Shown: piece by piece, positions 1 to 9,933 of the stretch
How positions within the stretch are numbered: the stretch's first letter is position 1
Layout of the letters: each line of letters opens with the position of its first letter
Source of the DNA: an uncultured Pseudomonadales bacterium
GTDB lineage: Bacteria; Pseudomonadota; Gammaproteobacteria; Pseudomonadales; Pseudohongiellaceae
DNA length: 64,000 bases
Direction: 5' to 3'
Assembly: GCA_943789335.1 (NCBI GenBank)
Contig: CALSTS010000001.1
Coordinates: 1-64,000 of the forward strand
Program-made: the position numbers and the translations under genes
The notes under the pieces: generated by a model
What the model was told of the DNA's origin: nothing
The model's input: only the letters and a program-made list of their open reading frames with translations
Databases searched by the model: none

Positions 1-594
1 GTTTATCCTTAATTAACTTCGCGACGGCTATCGTTGCATAAACATCTGCCAAGGCATCATGGGCCCCCTCATGTGCAATATTATTGGCTTTGGTGAATTC
101 TTCCAGCCTGAAACTCGGCGTGCCGTCTACTTTTGTTGGCCAGTTGAACCCTTCCGGCCTCAAGGCATAAGCTCATCCTGAGCAAATCAATAATATCCCA
201 GCGCGAATTGCCATTTTTCCACTCCCTTTCATATGGGTCATAGAAACTGCGGTATAAGAGATGGCGAGTTACTTCATCATCAAAGCGTAAATTATTAAAG
301 CCTGCCACACAGGTGTTGAGGTTCTGAAAATTCAGCAATGAATTTGGGCGCAGAACTCTGCCTCCGATAGGCCTTTTTCAAGCGCCTCCTGCGGAGCTGA
401 TCCCTGTAATTAAGCATGCTTCCGGATTTGGCAGTACATCAAGATGCAGCTCGACAATAGATAATCAATGGGTCATCAATGATGTTTAATGCCTCATCAG
501 TGCGCACACCAGCAAACTGGCAGGCGCGATCTTGGCGAGGATCGCTACCGAAGGTTTCATAATCATGCCAATAAATAGACTTACTACTTTCCAA
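1..594 (-). pseudogene. sbcB: Exonuclease I (SbcB), N-terminal part, frameshifted and cut by the window edge
   Basis: Exonuclease I is a 3'-5' single-strand DNA exonuclease of the DnaQ (DEDD) superfamily, acting in recombination and mismatch repair. On the minus strand a TTG at 594 opens a frame with HDYETFG (DEDD motif I), then AGFNNLRFDDEVTR and FYDPYEREW (motif II region), and finally AHDALADVYA (motif III) near position 40. These occur in the family's order, but the frame changes about four times (near 445, 380, 345 and 160), and internal stops result. The remaining C-terminal half lies beyond position 1. Each break is repaired by one base, so sequencing error is as plausible as real decay. 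No upstream ATG fits; the TTG start is a guess. Confidence 0.85.
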
Positions 595-791
595 GTTTTA
601 GTGCCTCTAGCTTTTCAGGGTGTCTTGTATGCGGCCCTGTTAACATTTTAGCTCTATCAAGCATCTGTATTAGTCTGTAGCCTGTAATGAGCATAATAAA
701 GTAGACTGATGTGACTAAATGGAATATACAGATAAAAATGTAATACTTAGCATTCTCTTAAAAAATATCCTTTCTATAGGAAGAATAGAAC

Positions 792-1426
792 TTGGCGCGC
801 AGATCTGATCACAGCAAGGAAGAAATCAAAGCTTTAGCTATCAAGCATGCTTACAAGCTCATTGAAGAAAATGGTGAAGCTGGATTCAAAGCAAGAGATA
901 TAGCTAAACGCATGGGCTACACCGTAGGCACCATTTATTACGTATTTGGCAATATGGAAAATTTACGTCTTCCATGTTTGCGCTCATATTTTGGACCTAG
1001 TTCACACAGTCTCAGGCTTTAAAAGGACTTACCTCGAAAAGAAAAATAAGCTTCATTTACCATATGTCACTCACTTTATCGAAGATATCTACAGGAATAT
1101 ACACTCTAAGCTCAATGGTTATGTTTTATGTTCTAATTGTTCAAGGGACGTTTAGGGATGAATGCTCCGCCTCTGGTTTTTGGAAAAGACCCGACGAGCC
1201 TTTCTTGACTCTTTGCTGAAGCTTTTGGCCCGCATCCCATATTGGTAATAAACAAAGAGGCTCTTAAGGCCGCCCATGAAATCATCCTCTGGCCAGCATC
1301 CATGGCATGTGTATACTTTCTGGCTTAATGATAATTCCAGGCCGGATCCAATAAACTCTGCAGAACCGAGCAGCCATGGCGAAACACCTGGCTGAAACTT
1401 ATTTAAAGGGTCTGCATAACTCTTAA
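792..1426 (+). pseudogene. TetR-family transcriptional regulator, frameshifted
   Basis: The first 58 residues from a TTG at 792 (AGGAAG-like ribosome site just upstream) form a typical TetR helix-turn-helix, ending in RDIAKRMGYTVGTIYYVFGN. The frame is then lost near 950-960. Matching pieces of the ligand-binding half appear in other frames: ALKAAHEIILW at about 1260-1290 resembles the 'ARALWASLHGI' helix of the WHG subfamily, and a last segment ending HLAETYLKGLHNS stops at 1426. At least three frame changes are needed. The target is unknown; the neighbours (sbcB, pyrB) give no hint. The order of conserved pieces shows that one gene was present. Whether it is dead in the organism or only misread here cannot be decided. 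Confidence 0.75.
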
Positions 1427-1577
1427 CAGCCAAGTTATGACCTCTATTTAACGTTACTTATGAGTGTTTTTAATGATACGGTCTAGTCAAATCCGTAAGT
1501 TTCCTTTACTCTCCAATAGTAGTAACATCTGCTTTCAGTATGTCGTCGACTATTGATCCTAACATTGGCCTGTCTGT

Positions 1578-2592
1578 ATGAACTTTTTGGGCTCTCATAT
1601 CCTCTCAATAAATCAGTTTGCTACTCAGGACGTAGAGACCTTGTTCTCTGTTGCTGATCAGATGCAGCCCTATGCTCATCGTGAGCTCAAAACTCGCGTT
1701 CTTGAAGGCGCAATTCTTGGGATCTCTGTTTTTTGAGCCAAGCACTCGGACTCGCATCAGCTTTGGCTGCGCTTTCAATCTGCTTGGCGGGCAAGTTCGG
1801 GAAACCACAGGCATCAAGTCTTCTGCACTTAGCAAAAGGAGAATCACTTTACGATACCGCGCGGGTGATAAGCGGTTACAGTGATATCATCGCTATGCGC
1901 CACCCGATGGACGGCTCAGTTGATGAGTTCTCAAAAGCCAGCAGGGTGCCTGTTATCAATGCTGGTGACGGCTCAGCAGAACACCCCTCGCAAGCTCTGC
2001 TTGACCTCTACACCATAAAAAAAGAATTAAATATCAGCGGCAAGCTTTGATGGCTTAAATATCGCGTCTGGTGGGCGATCTAAAATATGGGCGCACAGTA
2101 CATTCATTATGTAAGCTATTAAAACTCTATAAGAATATTTCCTTTACCCTAGTATCACCAGATGAACTCAAAATGCCAAAAGAAATTGTTGAAGATTTGT
2201 TAGCCGCCGGCCATAGCGTGAGAGAGACCGAAGACATGGAAACAGGTCTGCATGAGAAGCACTTGGTCTACCTTACTCGTATTCAAGAAGAACGCTTTAG
2301 CAGCCAAAATGAAGCTAATACCTATCGCGGTAGATTTAGACTTAACCAATCTATTTATACAGCCCATTGCGAGCCTAATACCGTCATCATGCATCCCCTT
2401 CCCAGAGATTCCAGAGCTGAAGCAAATGAGTTAGATAGCGATTTAAATCAACATCCAAGTCTGGCAATATTTAGGCAAACTGATAATGGCGTGCTAATTC
2501 GCATGGCATTATTTGCGCTTACTTTGGGAGTGGGAAAAGACATACACCTTACGAGCAGTAAAGTAGACTGGTATACAGATAGAAGATTTTAA
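1578..2592 (+). pseudogene. pyrB: Aspartate carbamoyltransferase catalytic subunit, frameshifted
   Basis: PyrB joins carbamoyl phosphate to aspartate in the first committed step of pyrimidine synthesis. From the ATG at 1578 the frame reads MNFLGSHILSINQF. It shifts near 1720 to give the carbamoyl-phosphate loop [13 protein letters not shown], near 1820 to give [24 protein letters not shown] and [14 protein letters not shown], and again near 2045-2070 to give VGDLKYGRTVHSL. After that it is open to 2592 through YLTRIQEERF and VIMHPLPR. Joined, it is about 335 residues, slightly longer than the E. coli chain (about 310), and every signature motif is present. The breaks are single-base. Because the enzyme is central to pyrimidine synthesis, sequence error is a strong alternative to gene loss. 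pilU follows after 13 bases. Confidence 0.88.
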
Positions 2593-2605
2593 ACAGGAGT
2601 CGCAG

Positions 2606-3736
2606 ATGGAATTAAAAGATTTACTTAAAGTTATGATCGAATAAGAAGGCTCTGACCTGTTCTTGACGACTGGAGCTCCGCCCAGTATGAAAGCTCACGG
2701 TAAATTAACTCCTATGACGGATAAATCATTACCTGAAGGGTATACCAGAAAAATCGCTAATCAGATTATGACTGAAGATCAGCGTAAAGAATTTGAAGAA
2801 AAACTGGAAATGAACTTAGCTCTAATGGAAGAAGGCATAGGCCGTTTTCGTGTCAACATATTCGTACAACGTAATGAGGTTGGCCTGGTCTGCAGACACA
2901 TCGTGTCAGATATTCCAGACTACAAAAAACTGGGTCTACCCGAAATTCTGCCTGAATTAATGATGCACAAAAATGGGCTCATTTTGTTCGTTGGGGGAAC
3001 AGGCTCGGGTAAATCGACATCTCTGGCATCCTTGATTGATTATCGAAACCAGAATTCTGATGGCCACATCATTACTATCGAAGATCCGGTAGAGTTTGTT
3101 CATCCGCATAAAAAATCAATTGTGAACCAACGCGAAGTTGGCGTAGACACGCTTTCTTATGAGGAAGCACTTAAAAACACTTTACGGCAAGCCCCCGATG
3201 TTATTCTTATTGGTGAAATACGTACGGCCGAAACAATGGAACATGCCTTAGCCTTCGCCGAAACCGGGCACTTATGCATATCCACTCTACACGCTAACAA
3301 TGCTAACCAAGCGCTTGATAGAATTATTAACTTCTTCCCGGAAGAACGCCATAAACAGCTTTATTTAGACTTGGCACTTAACCTTAGGGGCTTTATTTCT
3401 CAACGCCTAGTTAAAACCCCGGATGGTAAGCGCGCTGCTGCAATTGAAATTTTATTAGGAACACCCCGTGTAGCTGATTTGATTAAAAATGGCAAAGTGG
3501 AAGAAATCAAAGAAGTCATGGAGAAATCAGAAGGCGTAGGGATGAAAACATTTGATAATGCCTTGTTCCAACTATACCGTGATGGAAGAATCTCAATGGA
3601 AGAAACCCTTAAAAATGCGGACTCCGAAAATAATTTACGCTTGAAGATTTCTCTCGCTGAAAGTGAACGCGGTGAAGGCGTAAGTGACGAAGAAGCTACT
3701 GGTGGCTTGTCCTTATCCCCCAAACTCGAAGAGTAA
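2606..3736 (+). CDS. pilU: Type IV pilus retraction ATPase PilU, with an in-frame stop at codon 13
   Basis: PilU is the hexameric accessory motor that works with PilT at the inner membrane to retract type IV pili. The ATG at 2606 follows an AGGAG site (2594-2598) and reads MELKDLLKVMIE, then TAA at 2642-2644, then continues in the same frame as EGSDLFLTTGAPPS, the normal PilU N-terminus. AAA to TAA (Lys to stop) is the simplest reading. Downstream are Walker A GGTGSGKST, the Asp-box EDPVEF, Walker B VILIGEIRT and the His box HLCISTLHANN. The C-terminus is longer than usual, with an acidic tail. If the stop is real, translation could only restart internally, for example at TTG 2663, which removes the first 19 residues. 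Confidence 0.9.
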
Positions 3737-3804
3737 ATAGTCAGTCTTTGTCATTGCAGCTAAAATAACGGTTTTTGCGCAGCTCAGTCGATGTACGGCT
3801 AGTT

Positions 3805-3919
3805 ATCATCATTAGCGAAGCTAAGTCGAGGCAAATAAATAGTGAAAAGCGGAATTCACATACCCAGTAAATGAGCATAAGGAACTATTTTTTTAACGAA
3901 GAATTAGCAAGCGTAGTAG
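3805..3919 (-). repeat. Intergenic structured repeat, copy A
   Basis: One of five related intergenic elements. Its right end, read on the minus strand, is CTACTACGCTTGC followed by TTCTTCGTTAAA, and lies 5 bases after the prfC stop. The outer inverted repeat is AAATAAATAGT (3833-3843) with ACTATTTTTTT (3884-3894), 10 of 11 paired. The inner hairpin seen in other copies is degenerate here. The element fills the gap between the convergent pilU and prfC genes. Confidence 0.7.
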
Positions 3920-3924
3920 ATAAT

Positions 3925-5505
3925 TTAATGCTCTCGGGTGGCATGAAACTCCAACTCTGGCCACCTCTCTTCTATTAAACTCAAGTTTACCCTGGTAGGC
4001 GCCAGGTAGGTCAGATGGCCACCCCCGTCCACGGCAATATTGTCTGCCGCCTTACGTTTGAAATCTTCTAGCTTGGCGTTATCACTTGAACTTACCCAAC
4101 GAGCTGTATAAATACTGATGGGTTCGTAAATACAATCAACCTTATATTCGTCCTGCAAGCGGTATGCTACGACGTCAAATTGCAAAACACCCACGGCCCC
4201 CACTATTAGGTCATTATTCTTCATGGGCATGAAAACTTGTGTTGAACCTTCTTCAGATAGCTGAGTAAGTCCCTTTTTCAACTGTTTTAATTTCAACGGA
4301 TCTTTTAAACGAATACGCTTATAAAGTTCTGGGGCAAAATGAGGAATACCGGTAAATTGTAGCTCTTCGCCAGTCGTAAAAGTATCGCCGATCTGAATAG
4401 TTCCATGATTATGCAGGCCTAATATATCACCGGAAAACGCATGTTCAGCTTGTTCACGCTCTCCAGCCAAAAAGGTCACCGCATCACTCACTCTGATCTC
4501 TTTACCAATCCTTACATGTTTCATTTTCATACCCTTGTTATATTCCCCAGAACATACTCGTAAGAAGGCAATACGATCACGATGCTTAGGGTCCATATTG
4601 GCCTGAATTTTAAACACAAAACCACTGAAACTAGGCTCTAAGGATTTGACTAAACGAGATTGAGTCTCTCTGTCTTGCGGAGCTGGCGCCCACTCTACGA
4701 AGTCATTTAGCATTTCTTCAACGCCAAAATTGGCTAGCGCTGAGCCAAAAAAAACAGGACTTTGTTTGCCTGAGAGACAATCTTCTAGATCAAATTTATG
4801 GCTGGCACCACGCACTAATTCTATTTCAGCTTTGATATCTTCGACATAGACGCCAAGATAACTAGTGGCTTCAGGGCTCTCGAGGCCTTGAATAATTTTA
4901 AGTTCTCTAATTTCACTATCCTGACCATGCTCATAAACATGAATGGTATCGGTATAAAGATTATAGGCGCCCTTAAACTCCTTCCCCATTCCAATTGGCC
5001 AATAAATTGGAGCACATTCTATCTTTAGAATATTTTCAACTTCATCCAGCAGGTCTATTGGATCTCTGATATCTCGGTCAAGCTTATTAATAAAAGTGAA
5101 AATCGGCGTATCACGGAGCCGGCATACTTCCATTAATTTAATCGTTCTGTCTTCAACACCCTTCGCACCATCAATAACCATCAACACGGAATCGACAGCT
5201 GTTAAGGTACGATAAGTATCTTCAGAAAAATCTTCATGGCCTGGTGTATCGAGTAAATTAACAACCCTGTCCCTGTATGGAAATTGCATTACCGAGGATG
5301 TAACAGAAATACCCCTTTCTTTTTCCATGCCCATCCAATCAGAGGTAGCATGCCGGTCAGACTTTCTGCTTTTAACAGTGCCCGCTTTCTGGATAATTCT
5401 GCCATACAACAACAATTTCTCAGTAATAGTGGTTTTACCCGCATCAGGGTGAGAAATAATTGCAAAGGTCCGCCGCTTGCCTACTGCGGCTGTAAAATCA
5501 GTCAT
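3925..5505 (-). CDS. prfC: Peptide chain release factor 3
   Basis: RF3 is a translational GTPase that removes RF1 and RF2 from the ribosome after termination. The 526-residue protein has the full GTPase signature: G1 [12 protein letters not shown] near residue 19, G2 and switch around [10 protein letters not shown]3 DTPGHEDF near 87 and G4 NKLD near 140. The elongation-factor domains 2 and 3 follow, with [16 protein letters not shown] typical of RF3. Length matches the E. coli protein (529). The gene is alone on the minus strand, convergent with pilU, and its stop is followed after 5 bases by repeat copy A. Confidence 0.96.
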   Translation of the reverse strand: MTDFTAAVGKRRTFAIISHPDAGKTTITEKLLLYGRIIQKAGTVKSRKSDRHATSDWMGMEKERGISVTSSVMQFPYRDRVVNLLDTPGHEDFSEDTYRTLTAVDSVLMVIDGAKGVEDRTIKLMEVCRLRDTPIFTFINKLDRDIRDPIDLLDEVENILKIECAPIYWPIGMGKEFKGAYNLYTDTIHVYEHGQDSEIRELKIIQGLESPEATSYLGVYVEDIKAEIELVRGASHKFDLEDCLSGKQSPVFFGSALANFGVEEMLNDFVEWAPAPQDRETQSRLVKSLEPSFSGFVFKIQANMDPKHRDRIAFLRVCSGEYNKGMKMKHVRIGKEIRVSDAVTFLAGEREQAEHAFSGDILGLHNHGTIQIGDTFTTGEELQFTGIPHFAPELYKRIRLKDPLKLKQLKKGLTQLSEEGSTQVFMPMKNNDLIVGAVGVLQFDVVAYRLQDEYKVDCIYEPISIYTARWVSSSDNAKLEDFKRKAADNIAVDGGGHLTYLAPTRVNLSLIEERWPELEFHATREH

Positions 5506-5571
5506 AAGTAATCCCGAGAACTGTTAAGGGGCAATTAATGAAAGAAAAACATTGAGCTTGTTAAATGACTG

Positions 5572-6207
5572 CTAGTGCAGAACATCTTGCTCATTGGGTA
5601 CTTCACTTGAATACATAGGGTGAAGTATTTGATAACGCTTAACCATGATGAGGTCATGAGGGCAAATTTCTATAAACTCACCATCAACTCGAATTGCCAC
5701 TTCGTCAAGCATGACACAGACAACATCATCTTCTTCAGCATCAACGATGATCCCTCGCTTATAGCCTTTCAAGGTTTTCAAACTGACTTCTGTACCTAAC
5801 TCTAGATTGGGAAAAACCTGTTCAGTGCCACTGGTTTGGGCCAGTATTTGCTCGCAGGATTGCACCACCCCAAAGCCAGCTGCAGCAACTATCTGGACGA
5901 TTTCAATGGTTTCAGGATCATTTAAATCAACTCTTACCGTTTCACCCGGTGGTAACTGCCCCTCGCTCTGCTGTTTACTGATCAATTTTAAGAAGAGACT
6001 AATATCTTCTTCATTCCACTCAAGGATTTCTTCACTCTGAGCACTTTCCAAATCACTAGCAAAACTAAAAATATCTGTTTCAATGACATGCTCCAGGCGA
6101 TCTTCACCTTGATTGAATGGAACAACCATAGTGACCATACAGAATCCATCCCCATTGTCTGAACTTAGACGCCAGAGGAAAGGTATATTTTGATTAATAT
6201 CTATCAT
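5572..6207 (-). CDS. Conserved hypothetical acidic protein, 211 residues
   Basis: I do not recognise this protein. It has no signal peptide or membrane segment and is rich in Glu and Asp, especially in the middle (LEWNEEDISLFLKL). The C-terminal half, from about residue 125 (VFPNLELGTEVSLKTLKGYKR), alternates short hydrophobic strands with glycine and charged turns (GIIVDAEEDDVVCVMLDE), which suggests a small beta domain. It opens with MIDINQNIPFLWRLSS and lies 66 bases downstream of prfC on the same strand. Co-transcription with prfC is not evident, because prfC is further along the same strand and would be the downstream gene. Coding is supported by length and by codon use like that of its neighbours. 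Confidence 0.6.
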   Translation of the reverse strand: MIDINQNIPFLWRLSSDNGDGFCMVTMVVPFNQGEDRLEHVIETDIFSFASDLESAQSEEILEWNEEDISLFLKLISKQQSEGQLPPGETVRVDLNDPETIEIVQIVAAAGFGVVQSCEQILAQTSGTEQVFPNLELGTEVSLKTLKGYKRGIIVDAEEDDVVCVMLDEVAIRVDGEFIEICPHDLIMVKRYQILHPMYSSEVPNEQDVLH

Positions 6208-6370
6208 CTACCAACTTAATCAATGGATTAAAAACAAGCTAAATACAGCTTTAAGTATAGCATTGGAAAATTAACAAGCTCCATGATTTCCACGAGTAAT
6301 TGCAGTAATTCACTTAATAAAATAGTCGCAAGCTCAGATAAAATTTTACGTAATCTTTAGCGAATCTTTT

Positions 6371-6576
6371 TCTCCACAGTTTTTGTGGATAACTTTGTGA
6401 ATAAGTTTGCTTGAAGTGCTAAGTATTGAGTAAAACCCTCAAGCCTTCACACATTGGTTAAAATTTAACCAATTAAATACCCTTTAATTTCAATAGCTTA
6501 TAATTAATAATTGTAAACGGTAATTTTTACACTGGTTTTATAGGGTTATTTAACGCTTGGTGAGATTTGTGCATAA
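6371..6576 (-). promoter_or_regulatory. Cluster of three consensus DnaA boxes in an AT-rich gap
   Basis: The 450-base gap 6208-6658 has no gene. It contains three exact matches to TTATNCACA on the minus strand, at 6384-6392, 6396-6404 and 6568-6576 (plus-strand TGTGGATAA, TGTGAATAA and TGTGCATAA). The first two are separated by three bases. A further partial box, CTCCACAG, is at 6372-6379. The surrounding sequence is strongly AT-rich with runs of T at 6599-6607. This could be a DnaA-regulated promoter, a titration site or a minor origin-like region. dnaA, gidA and rpmH are not nearby. Confidence 0.45.
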
Positions 6577-6658
6577 AAAACCGAGTTTAAACTAATATTT
6601 TTTTTTACGAAGTTTTTTATGCTGCAAATAAAGAGTTTTTTCGCGTTAATTAGAGCGT

Positions 6659-8973
6659 CTATTCTGCGATAATTCTTAATAATTGTTCATAGTCCGTCAG
6701 ACCATTAAAAATCTTCTCTATACCGTCTTGCTTCAAAGTACGCATTCCATCTAAAATCGCTCGTTCTCTTAGATCTTCCAAGCTGGCTTTTTGATAAATC
6801 ATACTTTGAATCTCATTGGTACCCAGCAGCAATTCATGTACCCCGGTTCGACCTCTATAACCTGTATCCCCACATTTTTCACAGCCTACTGGGCGCATCA
6901 GCTCTACTTCAGCAGTATTGATCTCTAGCTCTTTAAAGTGTTCTTCGCCATATTGTTGAATTAAATGATTTAATTCTTTCTCTTCTGGTTTATAGGGCTC
7001 CTTACAATCACTACACAGCGTTCTCATCAAACGCTGGGCTAGTACGCCAAGTAGAGCATCAGAAAAATTTACTGGGTCAAGCCCCAAGTCCAATAGACGA
7101 GTAATAGTTTCTGGAGCTGAGTTTGTATGCAGCGTGGATAAAACAAGGTGACCGGTAAGTGAAGCTTCAATACCAATAGCGGCAGTTTCATGGTCACGCA
7201 TTTCACCAATTAGGATAACGTCCGGATCTGCACGCAAAAATGCACGCATAGCAGCAGCAAAGGTAAAGCCGATCTTGGGCTGCATTTGAACTTGTTGTAG
7301 GCCTGGTTGTGTAATCTCTACCGGATCTTCGGCTGTCCAAATTTTGGTTTCAGGCTCATTTATATGGCCTAATACGGCATGCAAAGTTGTGGTTTTACCA
7401 GAACCGGTAGGCCCCACTACCAAAATAAGCCCATGCGGATGCTTTGAAATTTCGATGGTGTTATCGTAGTTGCGTTTACTAAGATTAAGTTTTTCTAGTG
7501 GCAAGGCACTACCAGCCGCGAGAAGACGTAAAACAGCACTCTCACCATTTACCGTAGGTACAGTTGCAACACGCAACTCAAGCGTTTTGCCACGAATTTT
7601 AAGTTTGCACTTACCGTCTTGCGGCAATCGCCTTTCTGAAATATCCAAGCGCGAAATAACTTTAATTCGAGCAATAAGTGAGGCAGTGTGCTCCCCGGGA
7701 ACTTTTAATAATTCACGACAAATTCCATCTACCCTAACCCTAACTATACCTGGGTTTTTATCTTTAGACGGTTCAATATGAATATCTGATCCGCCAAGCT
7801 TGTCAGTCTCGACAATAATACGGTTTACTAGCTGAATAATGCCGGACGTTTCAGCAGCACTATCATCTTCCTTACCATCATCATCTTCTTCAATTTCGAC
7901 ATTTTCGCCTTCAAGGTTTTTAAATACATCATCAAAGCCCTCAGTATCATCGTCTTCTTCAACAGACCCTCCAAGGTATTGAAGAATATGTTCGGGTAAA
8001 CCTACCCGGAAGACATAATTCCGGGCATTCAAAATACCCTGTATTTCCATAATTTTTTGATAGTCACTGGGGTTGCTGAGTAAGATAACTACTTCTTCCT
8101 TACTACCTGAAATTGGCAACCAGAGATTATTTCTAAGATAAGAGGTCCCGATATTTTCCATTAGATCAGTTGGTAATGTCAGATCTGCTTCAAACTTCAT
8201 ATAAGGAACGCGATAGTAAAGCTCCAGAGATTTACCTATTTCATCAGCTTCTATCTTGTAATCTTCCATCAAAAGCTTAGAAATAGTGCCTCCATAAAGG
8301 GACGCAGCTTTTTCTACATCATCAAACTCTTTGCTACTAATCTTGCCTTGCTGCACCAAATAATCGTAAGGACCTTGGGTGCTTTGAAATTCGGATCTAA
8401 ATTGTTTTGCTAATAAATTAGCAAACATTGTGGCGTGTTTTAGATCTTCTTTGGTAAAGGCTTCATCTTCCTTGAGATTAATCAGCTGTATGACGCCTAA
8501 TAAAATATCATCTTTAATAGGTACCACTAGCATTGATTTGAAAATTAAGCCTTGAGACTCACTAAAACTTTTATCCCATTGCAGCCTAGGATGAATATCT
8601 TCCAGTGCTGCTGCATCATAAACATCTTTTACTAAAATCGGACGTTGACTTAAGGCGACATACCCAGCCAGGGAAGTCGGACTAAACGGCACTCTAATTT
8701 CTATATCTTGACTCTTTTCAGAGCCAATCCCACCCATAAAACTAGCGACTATTTCTTTTCCATATCAACGCTTTGAAAAATTGTAAACAATTTAGCTTTA
8801 AATAGATCGAGGATGGTCCCCTCAATCTGTTTCATGGACTTTTTAAGGTTCTTGGAATATTTAAGATTTTTATGGATAGAAGCAAGACTGCGAACAAAAC
8901 CATCTTCCATAGCGGAAGTGGATTTTTGAGCAGTATTTTCTGCAGCTGCCGTTTCTACTATATTATTGTCCAT
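6659..8973 (-). CDS. GAF-domain type II/IV secretion ATPase (PilB/GspE family), one frameshift
   Basis: This is an assembly ATPase of the PilB/GspE class. The start at 8973 gives 74 residues to a stop near 8749. A single-base shift at about 8755-8765 then reconnects to GKEIVASFMGGIGSEKS and a 692-residue frame, so the true protein is about 770 residues. Order: an N-terminal GAF-like sensor (VPFSPTSLAGYVALSQ, GVIQLINL), a T2SSE N-domain, an acidic Glu/Asp linker, then Walker A GPTGSGKTTTLHAV, Asp box EDPVEITQPGLQQVQ, Walker B VILIGEMRDHETA, the His box HLVLSTLHTNSA, and a zinc tetracysteine (CSDC ... CEKCGDTGYRGR). A GAF domain on a secretion ATPase implies ligand control. It stands apart from other pilus genes, so its exact machine is unknown. 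Confidence 0.85.
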
Positions 8974-9073
8974 AAGACTTAACTTTCATCATTTAAACTT
9001 ATACATAAAGCGGTTTATTGAGGCTTTATGATAGAATTAATGTCTATTGTAAGCATAAGTTTCTCGCTAGGCC

Positions 9074-9925
9074 ATGCCTTTAATAAAATCTTCAAAATCA
9101 TTGCAAACTTATATCTCCTTAATCTATATGTTGATTGCACTGAGCTTTATGGTAAGCAAAACTGCTCTCGGCGCAAATTACCCTGTTTTAAGCGCCGAAC
9201 AAGAGCAATGGATTGGAGAGCAAATTTTTAATAATGAATGCGCCATGCAAATTAATTGTTTAACCTCATGGAATTCTAGTGAAGATTTTCCTTCTCTGGG
9301 TATTGGGCACTTTATTTGGTACAAGGAAAATCAAAATGAGATTTTTGAAGAAAGCTTTCCTGCTTTGATAGAATATTTTAAAGTTCAAAACGTAAACATC
9401 CCGGAATGGATAGAGAATTCAAATTATGAATCCCCATGGCAAAGTAGAGATGAATTTCTCGCGAATTTTTCAAGCACAGAATTATCCGACTTAAGATTGC
9501 TGCTTACAGAAACTTTTCCTCAGCAAACATCTTTTATTATCAGTAGATTTGAAGCTGCGTTAAATAAAATGCATGTAATTTTGCCCGAAAATGAATTCAG
9601 TAATATCGAGGAGAAATTTTATTCAATTGCTAATGCCTATCCACCATATGGTATGTATGCGCTAATTGACTATGTTAATTTTAAAGGTGAAGGTGTATCT
9701 GCTAATGAACAGTATGCAGGTCAAGGCTGGGGACTATTGCAGGTTTTACAAAGCATCACTGATAACAGCGAAAACATCTTAGAGGCTTTCGTAAGCTCGG
9801 CTAAAACTATTCTGCAAAACAGAGTAGATAATGCCCCTCAACAAAGAAATGAAGAGCAATGGTTGCAAGGTTGGTTTAATCGGATTGATACTTACCTACC
9901 CGACCGCTTAGTGATCAATTTGTAG
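9074..9925 (+). CDS. Secreted conserved hypothetical protein with a lysozyme-like GIGH motif
   Basis: The 283-residue protein starts with a basic, hydrophobic signal sequence ending about residue 33 (SKTALGA), so it is exported. The mature part begins with a conserved block in which Glu (IFNNECA) is followed about 20 residues later by SLGIGHFIWY. The spacing resembles T4-type lysozymes, where a catalytic Glu precedes a GIGH turn, but this is a comparison by eye, not a family assignment. A second conserved area is YPPYGMYALIDYVNFKGEG. It ends 8 bases before hisC on the same strand, so the two are probably co-transcribed, although no link to histidine synthesis is apparent. A periplasmic role is inferred from the signal peptide only. 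Confidence 0.7.
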   Translation: MPLIKSSKSLQTYISLIYMLIALSFMVSKTALGANYPVLSAEQEQWIGEQIFNNECAMQINCLTSWNSSEDFPSLGIGHFIWYKENQNEIFEESFPALIEYFKVQNVNIPEWIENSNYESPWQSRDEFLANFSSTELSDLRLLLTETFPQQTSFIISRFEAALNKMHVILPENEFSNIEEKFYSIANAYPPYGMYALIDYVNFKGEGVSANEQYAGQGWGLLQVLQSITDNSENILEAFVSSAKTILQNRVDNAPQQRNEEQWLQGWFNRIDTYLPDRLVINL

Positions 9926-9933
9926 GAACTTAT

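Noticed and set aside
1152-1433. 93-residue minus-strand frame at the end of the tetR region
   Set aside because: The opposite strand holds the remaining pieces of the TetR C-terminal domain in order, so this is a shadow.
2642-2644. Stop codon reassignment or readthrough (TAA as sense) suggested by pilU and fkbM
   Set aside because: TAA ends many intact genes here at their expected length, so a changed code is not supported; a mutation or miscall is simpler.
5284-5511. Open frame on the plus strand within prfC
   Set aside because: It runs antisense to an intact, well-conserved prfC and has no recognisable domain; it is a shadow frame.
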